A stretch of DNA of 14,230 bases. Origin: JBBSUQ01 sp964389755 (GTDB lineage Bacteria; Bacteroidota; Bacteroidia; Flavobacteriales_D; Crocinitomicaceae). A program made the position numbers and the translations under genes. The notes beneath the pieces are model-generated. The model was given only the letters and a program-made list of their open reading frames with translations, was not told the origin of the DNA and did not search any database. Location of the stretch: the NCBI GenBank assembly GCA_964389755.1, contig CAYMEW010000056.1, positions 1-14,230 of the forward strand, written 5' to 3'. Position 1 is the stretch's first letter. The number at the start of each line of letters is the position of its first letter. Shown in pieces: positions 7,692 through 14,230 of this stretch.

Positions 7692-7736
7692 GTTCATTTA
7701 CTTTTTTAAGTTCTTTTGGTTCATTTTTTACTGAAC
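7692..7736. promoter_or_regulatory. candidate operator of the efflux cluster: palindrome plus half-site
   Basis: The 18-mer GTTCATTTTTTACTGAAC at 7719-7736 is a palindrome with perfect 5-bp arms (GTTCA/TGAAC) and an 8-base spacer. A further GTTCATTTAC half-site starts at 7692, 27 bases upstream in the same orientation. A wider inverted repeat, AAGTTC (7708-7713) with GAACTT (7733-7738), overlaps it. The cluster lies just upstream of the -7 box of the GbsR/MarR-like gene, as expected for autoregulation. AT-rich DNA produces such patterns by chance, so the call is tentative. Confidence 0.4.
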
Positions 7737-7752
7737 TTTAAAAACTTTGCAG

Positions 7753-7760
7753 TAACTTTG
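7753..7760 (+). promoter_or_regulatory. likely -7 promoter box of the regulator-efflux operon
   Basis: TAACTTTG matches the Bacteroidota TAnnTTTG consensus exactly and lies 21 bases before the ATG at 7782, giving a very short leader. No clear -33 TTG occurs at 17-19 bases upstream. It sits 16 bases downstream of the GTTCA/TGAAC palindrome, so a bound repressor could cover or flank the promoter. Confidence 0.5.
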
Positions 7761-7781
7761 TGCCATTAAACGATCAAAACG

Positions 7782-8261
7782 ATGGACACATTTAAGATCA
7801 CCCAGGAGCAATTACAGCTTGTAGAAAAAACAGGGATCATCTTCGAGAAATCCGGTTTGCAACCTGCACCGGCTCGCGTACATGCCCTGCTGCTCATCGC
7901 GGATAAAACGGAACTCACCTTTGACGAGATCCGTGAAACGCTGCAGATCAGCAAAGGTGCAACGAGCAACGCGCTTAACGTCTTGCTGAACATTAAGCGC
8001 ATTGAGTACATTACGCGCACAGGCGACCGCAAACGCTACTTCCGCAGCCATATCAACAAATGGAAGGAAGGAATTAACGACAGTTTCAGTGACATGCGTA
8101 CCGTTCACGATGCCATGCGCGAGATTCTCAGTCAACGGACGGCAGAAACCCCGGAGTTCAACCGAAACCTCGGAGATGCGATCGATCTGATGGAATTCAT
8201 CTTTGCCGAAATCCCGGCCATTTTTGCCCGTTGGGAAAAGAGCAGGAATCAAAACAACTAA
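7782..8261 (+). CDS. GbsR/MarR-family winged-helix transcriptional regulator
   Basis: A 159-residue cytoplasmic DNA-binding protein. Residues about 27-90 form a winged helix: a first helix around ARVHALLLIA, LTFDEIRETLQI as the scaffold helix, SKGATSNALNVLL (58-69) as the recognition helix, and RIEYITRTGDRKRYFR (73-88) as the wing, all typical of the GbsR branch of MarR-like regulators. The C-terminal helical part (about 90-155) probably mediates dimerisation or ligand sensing. There is no catalytic domain. It is the first gene of the cluster, 33 bases before the TolC-like gene, which suggests that it controls the downstream efflux genes and itself; that role is inferred from position. The effector is unknown. 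The ATG at 7782 follows a good -7 box and no earlier in-frame start is plausible. Confidence 0.88.
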   Translation: MDTFKITQEQLQLVEKTGIIFEKSGLQPAPARVHALLLIADKTELTFDEIRETLQISKGATSNALNVLLNIKRIEYITRTGDRKRYFRSHINKWKEGINDSFSDMRTVHDAMREILSQRTAETPEFNRNLGDAIDLMEFIFAEIPAIFARWEKSRNQNN

Positions 8262-8294
8262 AATAAGCGATTAACAATCAAAAACAACACAGTC

Positions 8295-9638
8295 ATGCAC
8301 ATTACAAGTAAAGCACTGATCGCGCTGTTCTCTTTCGCGTTTGCCGTTTTAGCGACTGCACAGGAAGACAGCACCGCTTTTAGTCTGAAAGACTGCATTG
8401 CCTACAGTTTGCAGAATCATCCCAACAGTACGATCTACGCAAACAAGCAGGAAATTACCGCACAGCAAAATAAAGAGGCGCTGTCCGGATACCTGCCGCA
8501 GGTTAATGCCACAGCAACGATGGACTACAACATCAAGCTGCAAACAACGGTGATCCCCGCTGGTGGATTTTTCCCGCAAGAAACCAAGATCCGGATGGGA
8601 AACCCTTTTAGCAACAACGCCACCGTTCAGTTGGATCAAAAGATCTACGATCAGTCTTCGATCGTTGCTCTGAAAGCGCGCAAGGTAAACATGGAGATTG
8701 CCGACCTGAACCTGTTGAAAAGCAATGAAAGCCTCATTTACAACACCACGGCAGCGTATTACCAGGTCATGGTACTCTACGAACAAAAGGCTTTACTCAT
8801 GGAAAACCGCAGCCAGTATGCAGACCTCGTGCGGATCCTCAACCTGCAGTTAGAAAAAGGAGTGATCAACAAGATCGATCGGGATCGTGCTCAGGTGAAC
8901 CTCAACAACATCGATTCACGACTGGAAGTACTCGAAACGAATATCGGAACGGCTCTCAATCAACTCAAATTCTCGATGGGAATGCCGCTCGAAACGCAAC
9001 TGGACATCGAGCACGATTTCGACGTGGAGAAGCAAGTACAATTACCTGCCGAAGAAGAATTCCAACCGGAACAGCGCTACGATTACCAGTTACTCGAAAG
9101 AAACATCAACCTGCAACTGATCGATGTGAAGAATAAGAAGTACAGTTTTGTTCCGTCGATCTCAGGATATGCACGTTACGGCGCGATTTCGTACAGCCAG
9201 GAGTTTCGCAATTCCTTCGATACCTGGTACGACTATTCCACCATCGGTTTGAAACTCAATGTTCCGATCTACAGCGGTTCACGTCGCATGAGCCAATACA
9301 AACAAAGTCAGCTTAACCTCATGAACATGCAGGAAAGCGCCAAACTCAGTCGTCAGCAATACCGCGTTGAATACGAAAATGCACGTGCGAAGCTGATGAG
9401 TTCGTACAATAACCTGGCACAAAACCGCACGAACCTCGAGCTGGCAAAAGAAGTATACGACGCCAGCAATGTACAGTATCAACAGGGGCTCACCTCGCTT
9501 TCCGACCTGCTCAATTCGGATTATGCCTACAAGGAAGCGCAAAGTAATTATACGACTTCCCTCCTGAATTTCCTGTCTTCGCGCCTCGATTACGAAAAGG
9601 CCAAAGGTACCCTGAGCAATTACATCAATCAGTTTTAA
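8295..9638 (+). CDS. TolC-family outer membrane efflux channel
   Basis: A 447-residue outer membrane factor forming the exit duct of a tripartite pump. A signal peptide spans about 1-22 (cleavage likely at ATA/QED). Two halves follow, each with long amphipathic helices rich in Gln, Asn, Leu and Ala: about 27-225 begins with the family hallmark SLKDCIAYSLQNHP, and about 255-445 includes SIGLKLNVPIYSG-like strand residues (the sequence has TIGLKLNVPIYSG) and the closing YQQGLTSLSDLLNSDYAYKEAQ helix. This two-fold arrangement and the length are normal for TolC/OEP proteins. It is followed after 23 bases by the adaptor gene, so the two are certainly co-transcribed. No Shine-Dalgarno is visible before the ATG. 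Substrate specificity cannot be read from it. Confidence 0.95.
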   Translation: MHITSKALIALFSFAFAVLATAQEDSTAFSLKDCIAYSLQNHPNSTIYANKQEITAQQNKEALSGYLPQVNATATMDYNIKLQTTVIPAGGFFPQETKIRMGNPFSNNATVQLDQKIYDQSSIVALKARKVNMEIADLNLLKSNESLIYNTTAAYYQVMVLYEQKALLMENRSQYADLVRILNLQLEKGVINKIDRDRAQVNLNNIDSRLEVLETNIGTALNQLKFSMGMPLETQLDIEHDFDVEKQVQLPAEEEFQPEQRYDYQLLERNINLQLIDVKNKKYSFVPSISGYARYGAISYSQEFRNSFDTWYDYSTIGLKLNVPIYSGSRRMSQYKQSQLNLMNMQESAKLSRQQYRVEYENARAKLMSSYNNLAQNRTNLELAKEVYDASNVQYQQGLTSLSDLLNSDYAYKEAQSNYTTSLLNFLSSRLDYEKAKGTLSNYINQF

Positions 9639-9661
9639 AAATCGTTCTAGCACAAAATAAA

Positions 9662-10726
9662 ATGAGATCAAAAATTATCACCATCAGTATTATCCTGCTC
9701 GTTATCGCGGGAATTACCTGGAAACTAGTCAGCAATAAAAAAGAGATCAACGAGAATAACCGTGTGATCGACCGTACGGAAATTCCGGTTTCGGTAAGCG
9801 TTGTTCCCGTTGTATCACAGGCAGCCACCGGTTCGTTTGAACTTCCGGCCGTACTCGAAGCCAAAGACGATGCTACCGTTTCAGCGACTACTTCCGGCAA
9901 ACTGGTATCGCTGAACGTGGAGATCGGTTCGCGCGTAAACAAGGGACAAGTCATCGGGGCCGTTGATTCACGCGTCAGGCAACTGGACCTGGAAGCCCGC
10001 GAACTGACCGTCGATAAACTCAAAACGGATTACCAGCGCAACCAGGAACTACTTCGCGGAAACGCGATCAATGAAACGGCTGTCACTGATTCCAAATACA
10101 ATTACGAGACGAATCGTATCCAGGCAGAACAGCTGCGTCAGCAAATTTCAGATGCCAACATCGTGGCTCCGCTTAGCGGTATCGTAACGGCTAAGAATGT
10201 TGTTCAGGGAGAATTTGTGAATGTCGGTACAAACATCGCGACCATAGTGGATGTCAGCGAACTGAAAACGATTCTTTTCGTGAATGAACAGGAAGTTTAC
10301 CGGCTTCACGAAGGACAAAAAGCGACGATCACTGCGGATGTGTTTCCCGGAAAGACTTATGAAGGCGAAGTAAGTTATGTGAGCCCGGTGGGTGACGAAA
10401 ATCACAACTACCGCGTGGAAGTGAAACTCAGCGCCAAAGAAGCAGGGCAACTCAAAGCAGGCACCTATGTGAAGGTACATTTTGACCTGCAGCGCGAGGG
10501 ACATTTTCTGCAGATCCCGAAACGCGCACTTGTCGGAGGAACGAAAGATCCGTATGTGTTCGTGGCATCCGGAGGGAAAGCTGTGAAACGCAAAATCGTT
10601 ACAGGCCAGGAAATCGGTGAGAACATCGAAGTGATCAGTGGATTGCAGGAAGGTGACCAGGTGATTTCCGACGGACTTATTAATATTTCAGACGGCAGTA
10701 ATATCAGTATTATCTCCCGCAAATAA
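9662..10726 (+). CDS. RND efflux periplasmic adaptor (membrane fusion protein)
   Basis: A 354-residue adaptor that should link the inner membrane permease to the outer membrane channel. The N-terminal hydrophobic segment (about 4-22) lacks a lipobox Cys and probably acts as a membrane anchor. The two lipoyl-like half-motifs are at about 69-100 (ATVSATTSGKLVSLNVEIGS) and 165-196 (NIVAPLSGIVTAKNV...GEFVNVGT). They flank a short helical hairpin (about 104-164). A beta-barrel (about 200-275) and a membrane-proximal domain (about 282-352, with QIPKRALVGG and GLQEGDQVISDGL) follow. Order and length are standard for HlyD/AcrA-type RND adaptors. The gene lies 23 bases after the channel gene and 9 bases before the permease gene. 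Confidence 0.95.
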   Translation: MRSKIITISIILLVIAGITWKLVSNKKEINENNRVIDRTEIPVSVSVVPVVSQAATGSFELPAVLEAKDDATVSATTSGKLVSLNVEIGSRVNKGQVIGAVDSRVRQLDLEARELTVDKLKTDYQRNQELLRGNAINETAVTDSKYNYETNRIQAEQLRQQISDANIVAPLSGIVTAKNVVQGEFVNVGTNIATIVDVSELKTILFVNEQEVYRLHEGQKATITADVFPGKTYEGEVSYVSPVGDENHNYRVEVKLSAKEAGQLKAGTYVKVHFDLQREGHFLQIPKRALVGGTKDPYVFVASGGKAVKRKIVTGQEIGENIEVISGLQEGDQVISDGLINISDGSNISIISRK

Positions 10727-10735
10727 GCACGTATT

Positions 10736-13700
10736 ATGTCAATTACAGAAATAGCAATTAAAAGACCCCTGCTGATCACGGTGATCTTCGTCACCCTGGT
10801 ATTGTTCGGGTTCATCAGTTACAAATCACTGAATTACAACCTCTTTCCAAAGTTCGAAACAAACGTGATCATGGTGCAGACCACTTATCGCGGCGCTTCT
10901 TCGGACGAAGTGGAAAGCAGTGTGACCAAACCCATCGAGGATGCCGTATCGGCAGTGGAAGGCGTGGATCGTATTTCTTCTTCCTCGCAGGAAGGTGTTT
11001 CCCTCATCACGGTAGAACTGAAACCGGGAGTTAGCAGTCTTACGGCTCAGCAGGATGCGGAACGTAAGGTCAACCAGATACTGGCAACCCTGCCTGAAGA
11101 TGTGGATGACCCGGTGGTGGTGCGCCTGAGCCTGGACGACATACCGATTCTCAAGATCAGCGCCACCTCGAATATGTCTCCCACCGAATTATACGATTTC
11201 ATTGACCTGCGCGTAAAACCGCTACTGACAAACGTGCCGGGCGTTGCACAGGTGAATCTCATCGGTGGAAATGAACGGGAGATCGAAGTTTACCTGGACA
11301 ACGATAAGTTGCATTCTTACAAACTCTCAGCTTCCACCGTGAACCAGATTATCGCGGGAAGTGGTGTATCTTATCCCGCCGGGAACATCAAATCGGATGA
11401 AAACCGCTATTCGCTGCGTTTGGATGCCAAATTGAAAACCGTGGAAGAACTTCGAAACATCATCCTGCGTGAAAACGCGGACGGAAGCCGGGTACTTCTT
11501 CGGGACGTGGCCAATGTAGTCGATTTCCAAACGGAATCCACGACCCTGAACCGTATAAACAGTACGCCTGCCGTGGGTATCCAGGTCATGAAACAAACGG
11601 ATGCGAATGCAGTGGCGGTCAGTGACGGGGTGAAAGCAAAACTCAAAGAGATCCGCGAAACATTCAAATCCGAAGATTTCAATTACGTAATCGCATCGGA
11701 TCAGTCCGTCTATACACTTGCTTCGGCTGATGCCGTTATGCATGACCTTTACCTGGCTGTGATCATCGTGGGACTTATCATGGTGCTCTTTTTGCACAGT
11801 GTGCGCAGTTCGTTGTTCGTACTCGTTGCCATTCCTTCAGCCATGATCCCGACCTTTATTCTCATGTGGGCCTTCGGCTTTTCACTCAACCTCATGACGC
11901 TTATGGCGCTTTCGCTGGTGGTCGGAATTCTGGTCGACGACAGTATCGTGGTCCTCGAAAATATTTACCGGCACCTCGAAATGGGCAAATCGAAACGCGT
12001 TGCAGCGCTGGAAGGACGAAACGAGATCGGGTTTACGGCAATGGCGATCACGCTGGTGGACGTGGTGGTATTTCTCCCCCTCGCATTGAGCGGCGGACTC
12101 ATCGGGAACATTCTGCGTGAATTTTCACTGGTCATCGTATTCTCCACACTGATGAGTCTCTTTGTTTCCTTTACACTCACCCCGTTGCTCGCTTCGCGTT
12201 GGGGGAAACTCGAAGTATTGAAAAAAAATACGCTTTGGGGACGCATTAACCTGTCATTTGAGCGCGGAATCGATAATTTGAGAGAGGCTTACGGAAAGAT
12301 CCTGAAGTGGTCACTTGGTCACAAACGCTACGTATTCCTCGGAATTATCGCTCTTTTTGTCGGCACATTCATGCTTCTGGCAAACGGTTTTATCGGGGCT
12401 TCATTCGTGGGAAATGCCGACCGCGGCGAGTTTTCCATCCAGATGGACCTTGCGCCTGAAACGCCATTGAAAGAAACGGCCAGAACGGTTGCTAAAGTGG
12501 AACAGATCCTGCTCTCGCACCCGGAGGTTGAAAAGGTATTTTCAAATGTCGGTACGCAATCCGGCAGACTTTCCTCCTCTGCTTCGGCCAACACGAACTT
12601 GGCGGAGATCACGGTCACGCTGGTTGATAAGGACAAACGCGACTTTTCCACGGATGAATTCGGTCAGATGATGCGGGACACGATCTCTACCATCCCGGGC
12701 ATTATGCTGAACATACAACCGGTCGGTGTGACCGGGAACAGCCAGACGCCGATCGTGGTAGCGGTTAAGGGAACGGAAATGGACAGTGTGATTGCCGCTG
12801 CCGCGAAGGTGAAACGCGTTGTGGAACGAACGCCGGGAACGGACTTTGTACAGTATAGTACAAAAAGTCCGAAAACGGAAATTGCAATTGATATTGACCG
12901 TGAAAAAATGTCGCGCGCCGGGATTTCCGTGGCTGATGTCGGAACGGCCGTACAACTCGGATTCCAGGGAAATAACAATACGAAGTTCAAGGATCACGGT
13001 GAAGAGTACGGCATTAACATCGAACTGGATCGTGCAGACAAACAAAGCATTGCCGATGTCCGGAACCTCACGCTGCGAAACAGCCGTGGCGGAATTGTAA
13101 AACTAACCGACTTTGCGGAAATTCATGAAGTGGTGGGCCAATCTGTCCTGGAACGTACGGATCGACTGAGTTCTATTAAGATCAATTCTGCAGCGGTCGG
13201 CCGTCCGTCGGGAACGATTGTGGAAGACATCAAAAGCGAACTTGCCAAGGAAAAATTGCCGGAGGGAATTATCATCGATTACCTCGGTGATGCCAAGAAC
13301 CAGGGCGACGCGTTTGGCAGTCTCGGACTGGCCTTCGGGTTGGGAATCCTGCTGGTTTACCTCATCATGGTAGCACTTTACGAAAGTGTTGTATACCCGT
13401 TTGTCGTGATCTTTTCGATCCCCGTCGCGCTCATCGGTTCAATCCTGGCATTGGCACTAACGATGAACAGCTTTACGATTTTTGCCATACTCGGGGTTAT
13501 CATGCTTCTTGGACTCGTATCGAAAAATGCGATCCTGATCGTCGACTTTACAAACCATTTGAAATCGAACGGGACGCCTGTTCGCGAAGCTCTTGTGGAA
13601 GCCGGCCGGGAACGTTTGCGCCCGATCCTGATGACCACACTTGCGATGATCTTCGGGATGTTACCGATTGCCCTGGCAAGCGGTGCGGGTGCCGAAGTGA

Positions 13701-13873
13701 AAAACGGAATGGCCTGGGTAATCATCGGCGGACTTACCAGTTCGATGTTGCTAACGCTGATACTCGTTCCTTCGGTGTATCTCGTGATCGAGAACTGGCG
13801 CATTCGCGTCAATCGCATCTTCACACGAAAAAAGCGCAAGAAGTTACGTAAAATGCGTGAAGCACAGGCTTAA
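10736..13873 (+). CDS. HAE1/AcrB-type RND efflux permease
   Basis: A 1045-residue inner membrane proton-driven exporter with the usual RND duplication: TM1 (about 10-29), a large periplasmic loop (about 35-335), TM2-6 (about 338-490), TM7 (about 531-550), a second loop (about 555-860) and TM8-12 (about 862-1018). Proton-relay residues are visible: the adjacent Asp401-Asp402 in TM4 (VVGILVDDSIVVLENI), Lys930 in TM10 (GLVSKNAILIVDF) and Thr967/968 in TM11. The double Asp indicates the hydrophobic/amphiphilic drug (HAE1) branch rather than heavy-metal pumps. FxxLTPLLASRW near 479-489 and GRERLRPILMTTLA near 957-970 are also typical. The C-terminus is strongly basic (RKKRKKLRK). The gene is last in the operon and is followed by a terminator 40 bases on. 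Drug class cannot be decided. Confidence 0.96.
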   Translation: MSITEIAIKRPLLITVIFVTLVLFGFISYKSLNYNLFPKFETNVIMVQTTYRGASSDEVESSVTKPIEDAVSAVEGVDRISSSSQEGVSLITVELKPGVSSLTAQQDAERKVNQILATLPEDVDDPVVVRLSLDDIPILKISATSNMSPTELYDFIDLRVKPLLTNVPGVAQVNLIGGNEREIEVYLDNDKLHSYKLSASTVNQIIAGSGVSYPAGNIKSDENRYSLRLDAKLKTVEELRNIILRENADGSRVLLRDVANVVDFQTESTTLNRINSTPAVGIQVMKQTDANAVAVSDGVKAKLKEIRETFKSEDFNYVIASDQSVYTLASADAVMHDLYLAVIIVGLIMVLFLHSVRSSLFVLVAIPSAMIPTFILMWAFGFSLNLMTLMALSLVVGILVDDSIVVLENIYRHLEMGKSKRVAALEGRNEIGFTAMAITLVDVVVFLPLALSGGLIGNILREFSLVIVFSTLMSLFVSFTLTPLLASRWGKLEVLKKNTLWGRINLSFERGIDNLREAYGKILKWSLGHKRYVFLGIIALFVGTFMLLANGFIGASFVGNADRGEFSIQMDLAPETPLKETARTVAKVEQILLSHPEVEKVFSNVGTQSGRLSSSASANTNLAEITVTLVDKDKRDFSTDEFGQMMRDTISTIPGIMLNIQPVGVTGNSQTPIVVAVKGTEMDSVIAAAAKVKRVVERTPGTDFVQYSTKSPKTEIAIDIDREKMSRAGISVADVGTAVQLGFQGNNNTKFKDHGEEYGINIELDRADKQSIADVRNLTLRNSRGGIVKLTDFAEIHEVVGQSVLERTDRLSSIKINSAAVGRPSGTIVEDIKSELAKEKLPEGIIIDYLGDAKNQGDAFGSLGLAFGLGILLVYLIMVALYESVVYPFVVIFSIPVALIGSILALALTMNSFTIFAILGVIMLLGLVSKNAILIVDFTNHLKSNGTPVREALVEAGRERLRPILMTTLAMIFGMLPIALASGAGAEVKNGMAWVIIGGLTSSMLLTLILVPSVYLVIENWRIRVNRIFTRKKRKKLRKMREAQA

Positions 13874-13913
13874 AGCCAGGAGTTTAGCCATATAAAAACC
13901 ACAAACCAAGCTT

Positions 13914-13948
13914 AAAGCTGTCCGTGAATCGGGCGGCTTTTTGCTTTT
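13914..13948 (+). terminator. intrinsic terminator of the efflux operon
   Basis: Arm 13914-13924 (AAAGCTGTCCG) pairs with 13930-13940 (CGGGCGGCTTT) over 11 bp with two G-T wobbles and a 5-base loop (TGAAT). It is followed by T-rich sequence (TTTTTGCTTTT from 13938). It lies about 40 bases after the permease stop codon, which sets the 3' end of the four-gene unit. Confidence 0.82.
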
Positions 13949-14230
13949 CAGGTATCACTTCCAACGAAGAGTTGCAGTTAGGATGCAATTAACAGTACGA
14001 TAAGTGATCCGAACAAGTATTCGATATTCAAAAGCTTTAGCCGCCCGCCGCCCAGCACAAGCAGGTTCCCCAACCGTTAAAAACGGCTATCGGCTATTCC
14101 CGCTGCCTGAACTTTCGCTCTTGTTGCCTCCTTTCCCTGCGACTCAGTGAGAATGTAGGTCTGGATACACCGAGCACCGGGTCGCAGACATAACGCTCGT
14201 AAAAGCCCGGTCGGTTCTCCTGCACTTTCA
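13949..14230. other. region without a confident gene after the efflux operon
   Basis: No complete reading frame of useful length begins and ends here. Visible small structures are: inverted arms ATCACTT (13954-13960) and AAGTGAT (14002-14008), enclosing TTGCA/TGCAA arms (13972-13976 and 13984-13988); a small CCGTT/AACGG hairpin (14074-14078 and 14082-14086); the tandem heptamer CGGCTAT repeated at 14084-14097; and a GC-rich CCGCCCGCCGCCC block at 14041-14053. None identifies a known element. The right part may hold the 3' end of a minus-strand gene. Confidence 0.5.
14094..14228 (-). CDS. possible C-terminal end of a minus-strand gene, cut by the window edge
   Basis: On the minus strand one frame stays open from the right edge to a TAG at 14094-14096, giving 44 residues ending in a basic, Arg/Gln/Glu-rich tail (RRERRQQERKFRQRE). 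The residues NRPGFYERYVCDPVLG before it look protein-like but I do not recognise the family. Against this, AGG codons are frequent here and rare in the other genes, and a second minus frame is also open to 14077. If real, the gene would converge on the efflux operon. Low confidence. Confidence 0.22.
   Translation of the reverse strand, partial: KVQENRPGFYERYVCDPVLGVSRPTFSLSRRERRQQERKFRQRE

Noticed and set aside
7640..7713. Possible terminator after the PBP1C gene (TTACT-GAAA-AGTAA hairpin and a later T run)
   Set aside because: The stem is only 5 bp, includes the stop codon, and is separated from the T run by about 45 bases, so it does not form a standard intrinsic terminator.
12542..13045. 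Minus-strand open frame of 167 codons opposite the RND permease gene
   Set aside because: Its His/Arg-rich translation is typical of antisense to a coding frame, and the permease frame is intact and conserved through this stretch.
13951..14010. Integron attC-like site downstream of the efflux operon
   Set aside because: The inverted arms do not carry the RYYYAAC and GTTRRRY core sites in the required positions, and no integrase gene is present.

Overview
The window looks like chromosomal DNA of a Bacteroidota bacterium (moderate GC). The reasons are: no Shine-Dalgarno sequences before the genes; several TAnnTTTG-type -7 boxes upstream of genes; a large periplasmic double-propeller sensor kinase of the Reg_prop/Y_Y_Y/LytS type paired with a LytTR response regulator; a small lipoprotein with a Cys-Lys-Lys N-terminus; and a GbsR/MarR-like regulator heading an RND efflux operon. 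The family or genus cannot be fixed from the sequence alone.

Layout: (1) 1-1203, a single-gene unit encoding a predicted lipoprotein of unknown function and closed by a strong intrinsic terminator. (2) 1205-4971, minus strand, a two-gene operon with a 4-base overlap: a 1006-residue sensor histidine kinase with 14 visible propeller strand motifs, then its LytTR-type response regulator. (3) 4972-5116, a short divergent intergenic region; both flanking genes appear to use GTG starts. (4) 5117-7660, plus strand, a bifunctional peptidoglycan synthase of the PBP1C type. It carries an almost perfect 198-bp in-frame tandem duplication (66 residues) inside the transpeptidase domain, between the SxN and KTG motifs. 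(5) 7661-13948, a regulator-plus-efflux cluster: GbsR/MarR-like regulator, TolC-like outer membrane channel, periplasmic adaptor and HAE1-type RND permease, ending in a second strong terminator. (6) 13949-14230, mostly unexplained, perhaps with the 3' end of a minus-strand gene entering from the right edge.

How the parts work together: the four-gene cluster should build a tripartite proton-driven export system spanning both membranes, with the first gene as its likely local regulator. An 18-bp palindrome and a further half-site sit just upstream of that regulator and are candidate operators. The kinase and response regulator form a self-contained signalling pair that reads a periplasmic signal and controls unknown targets. 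The PBP1C gene is a cell-wall enzyme with no obvious link to its neighbours.

The most notable observation is the exact, in-frame, nearly unmutated duplication in the PBP1C catalytic domain. It is either a very recent, possibly reversible, rearrangement or an assembly error. I did not find a convincing undescribed multi-gene system; the rest is recognisable families in ordinary arrangements.
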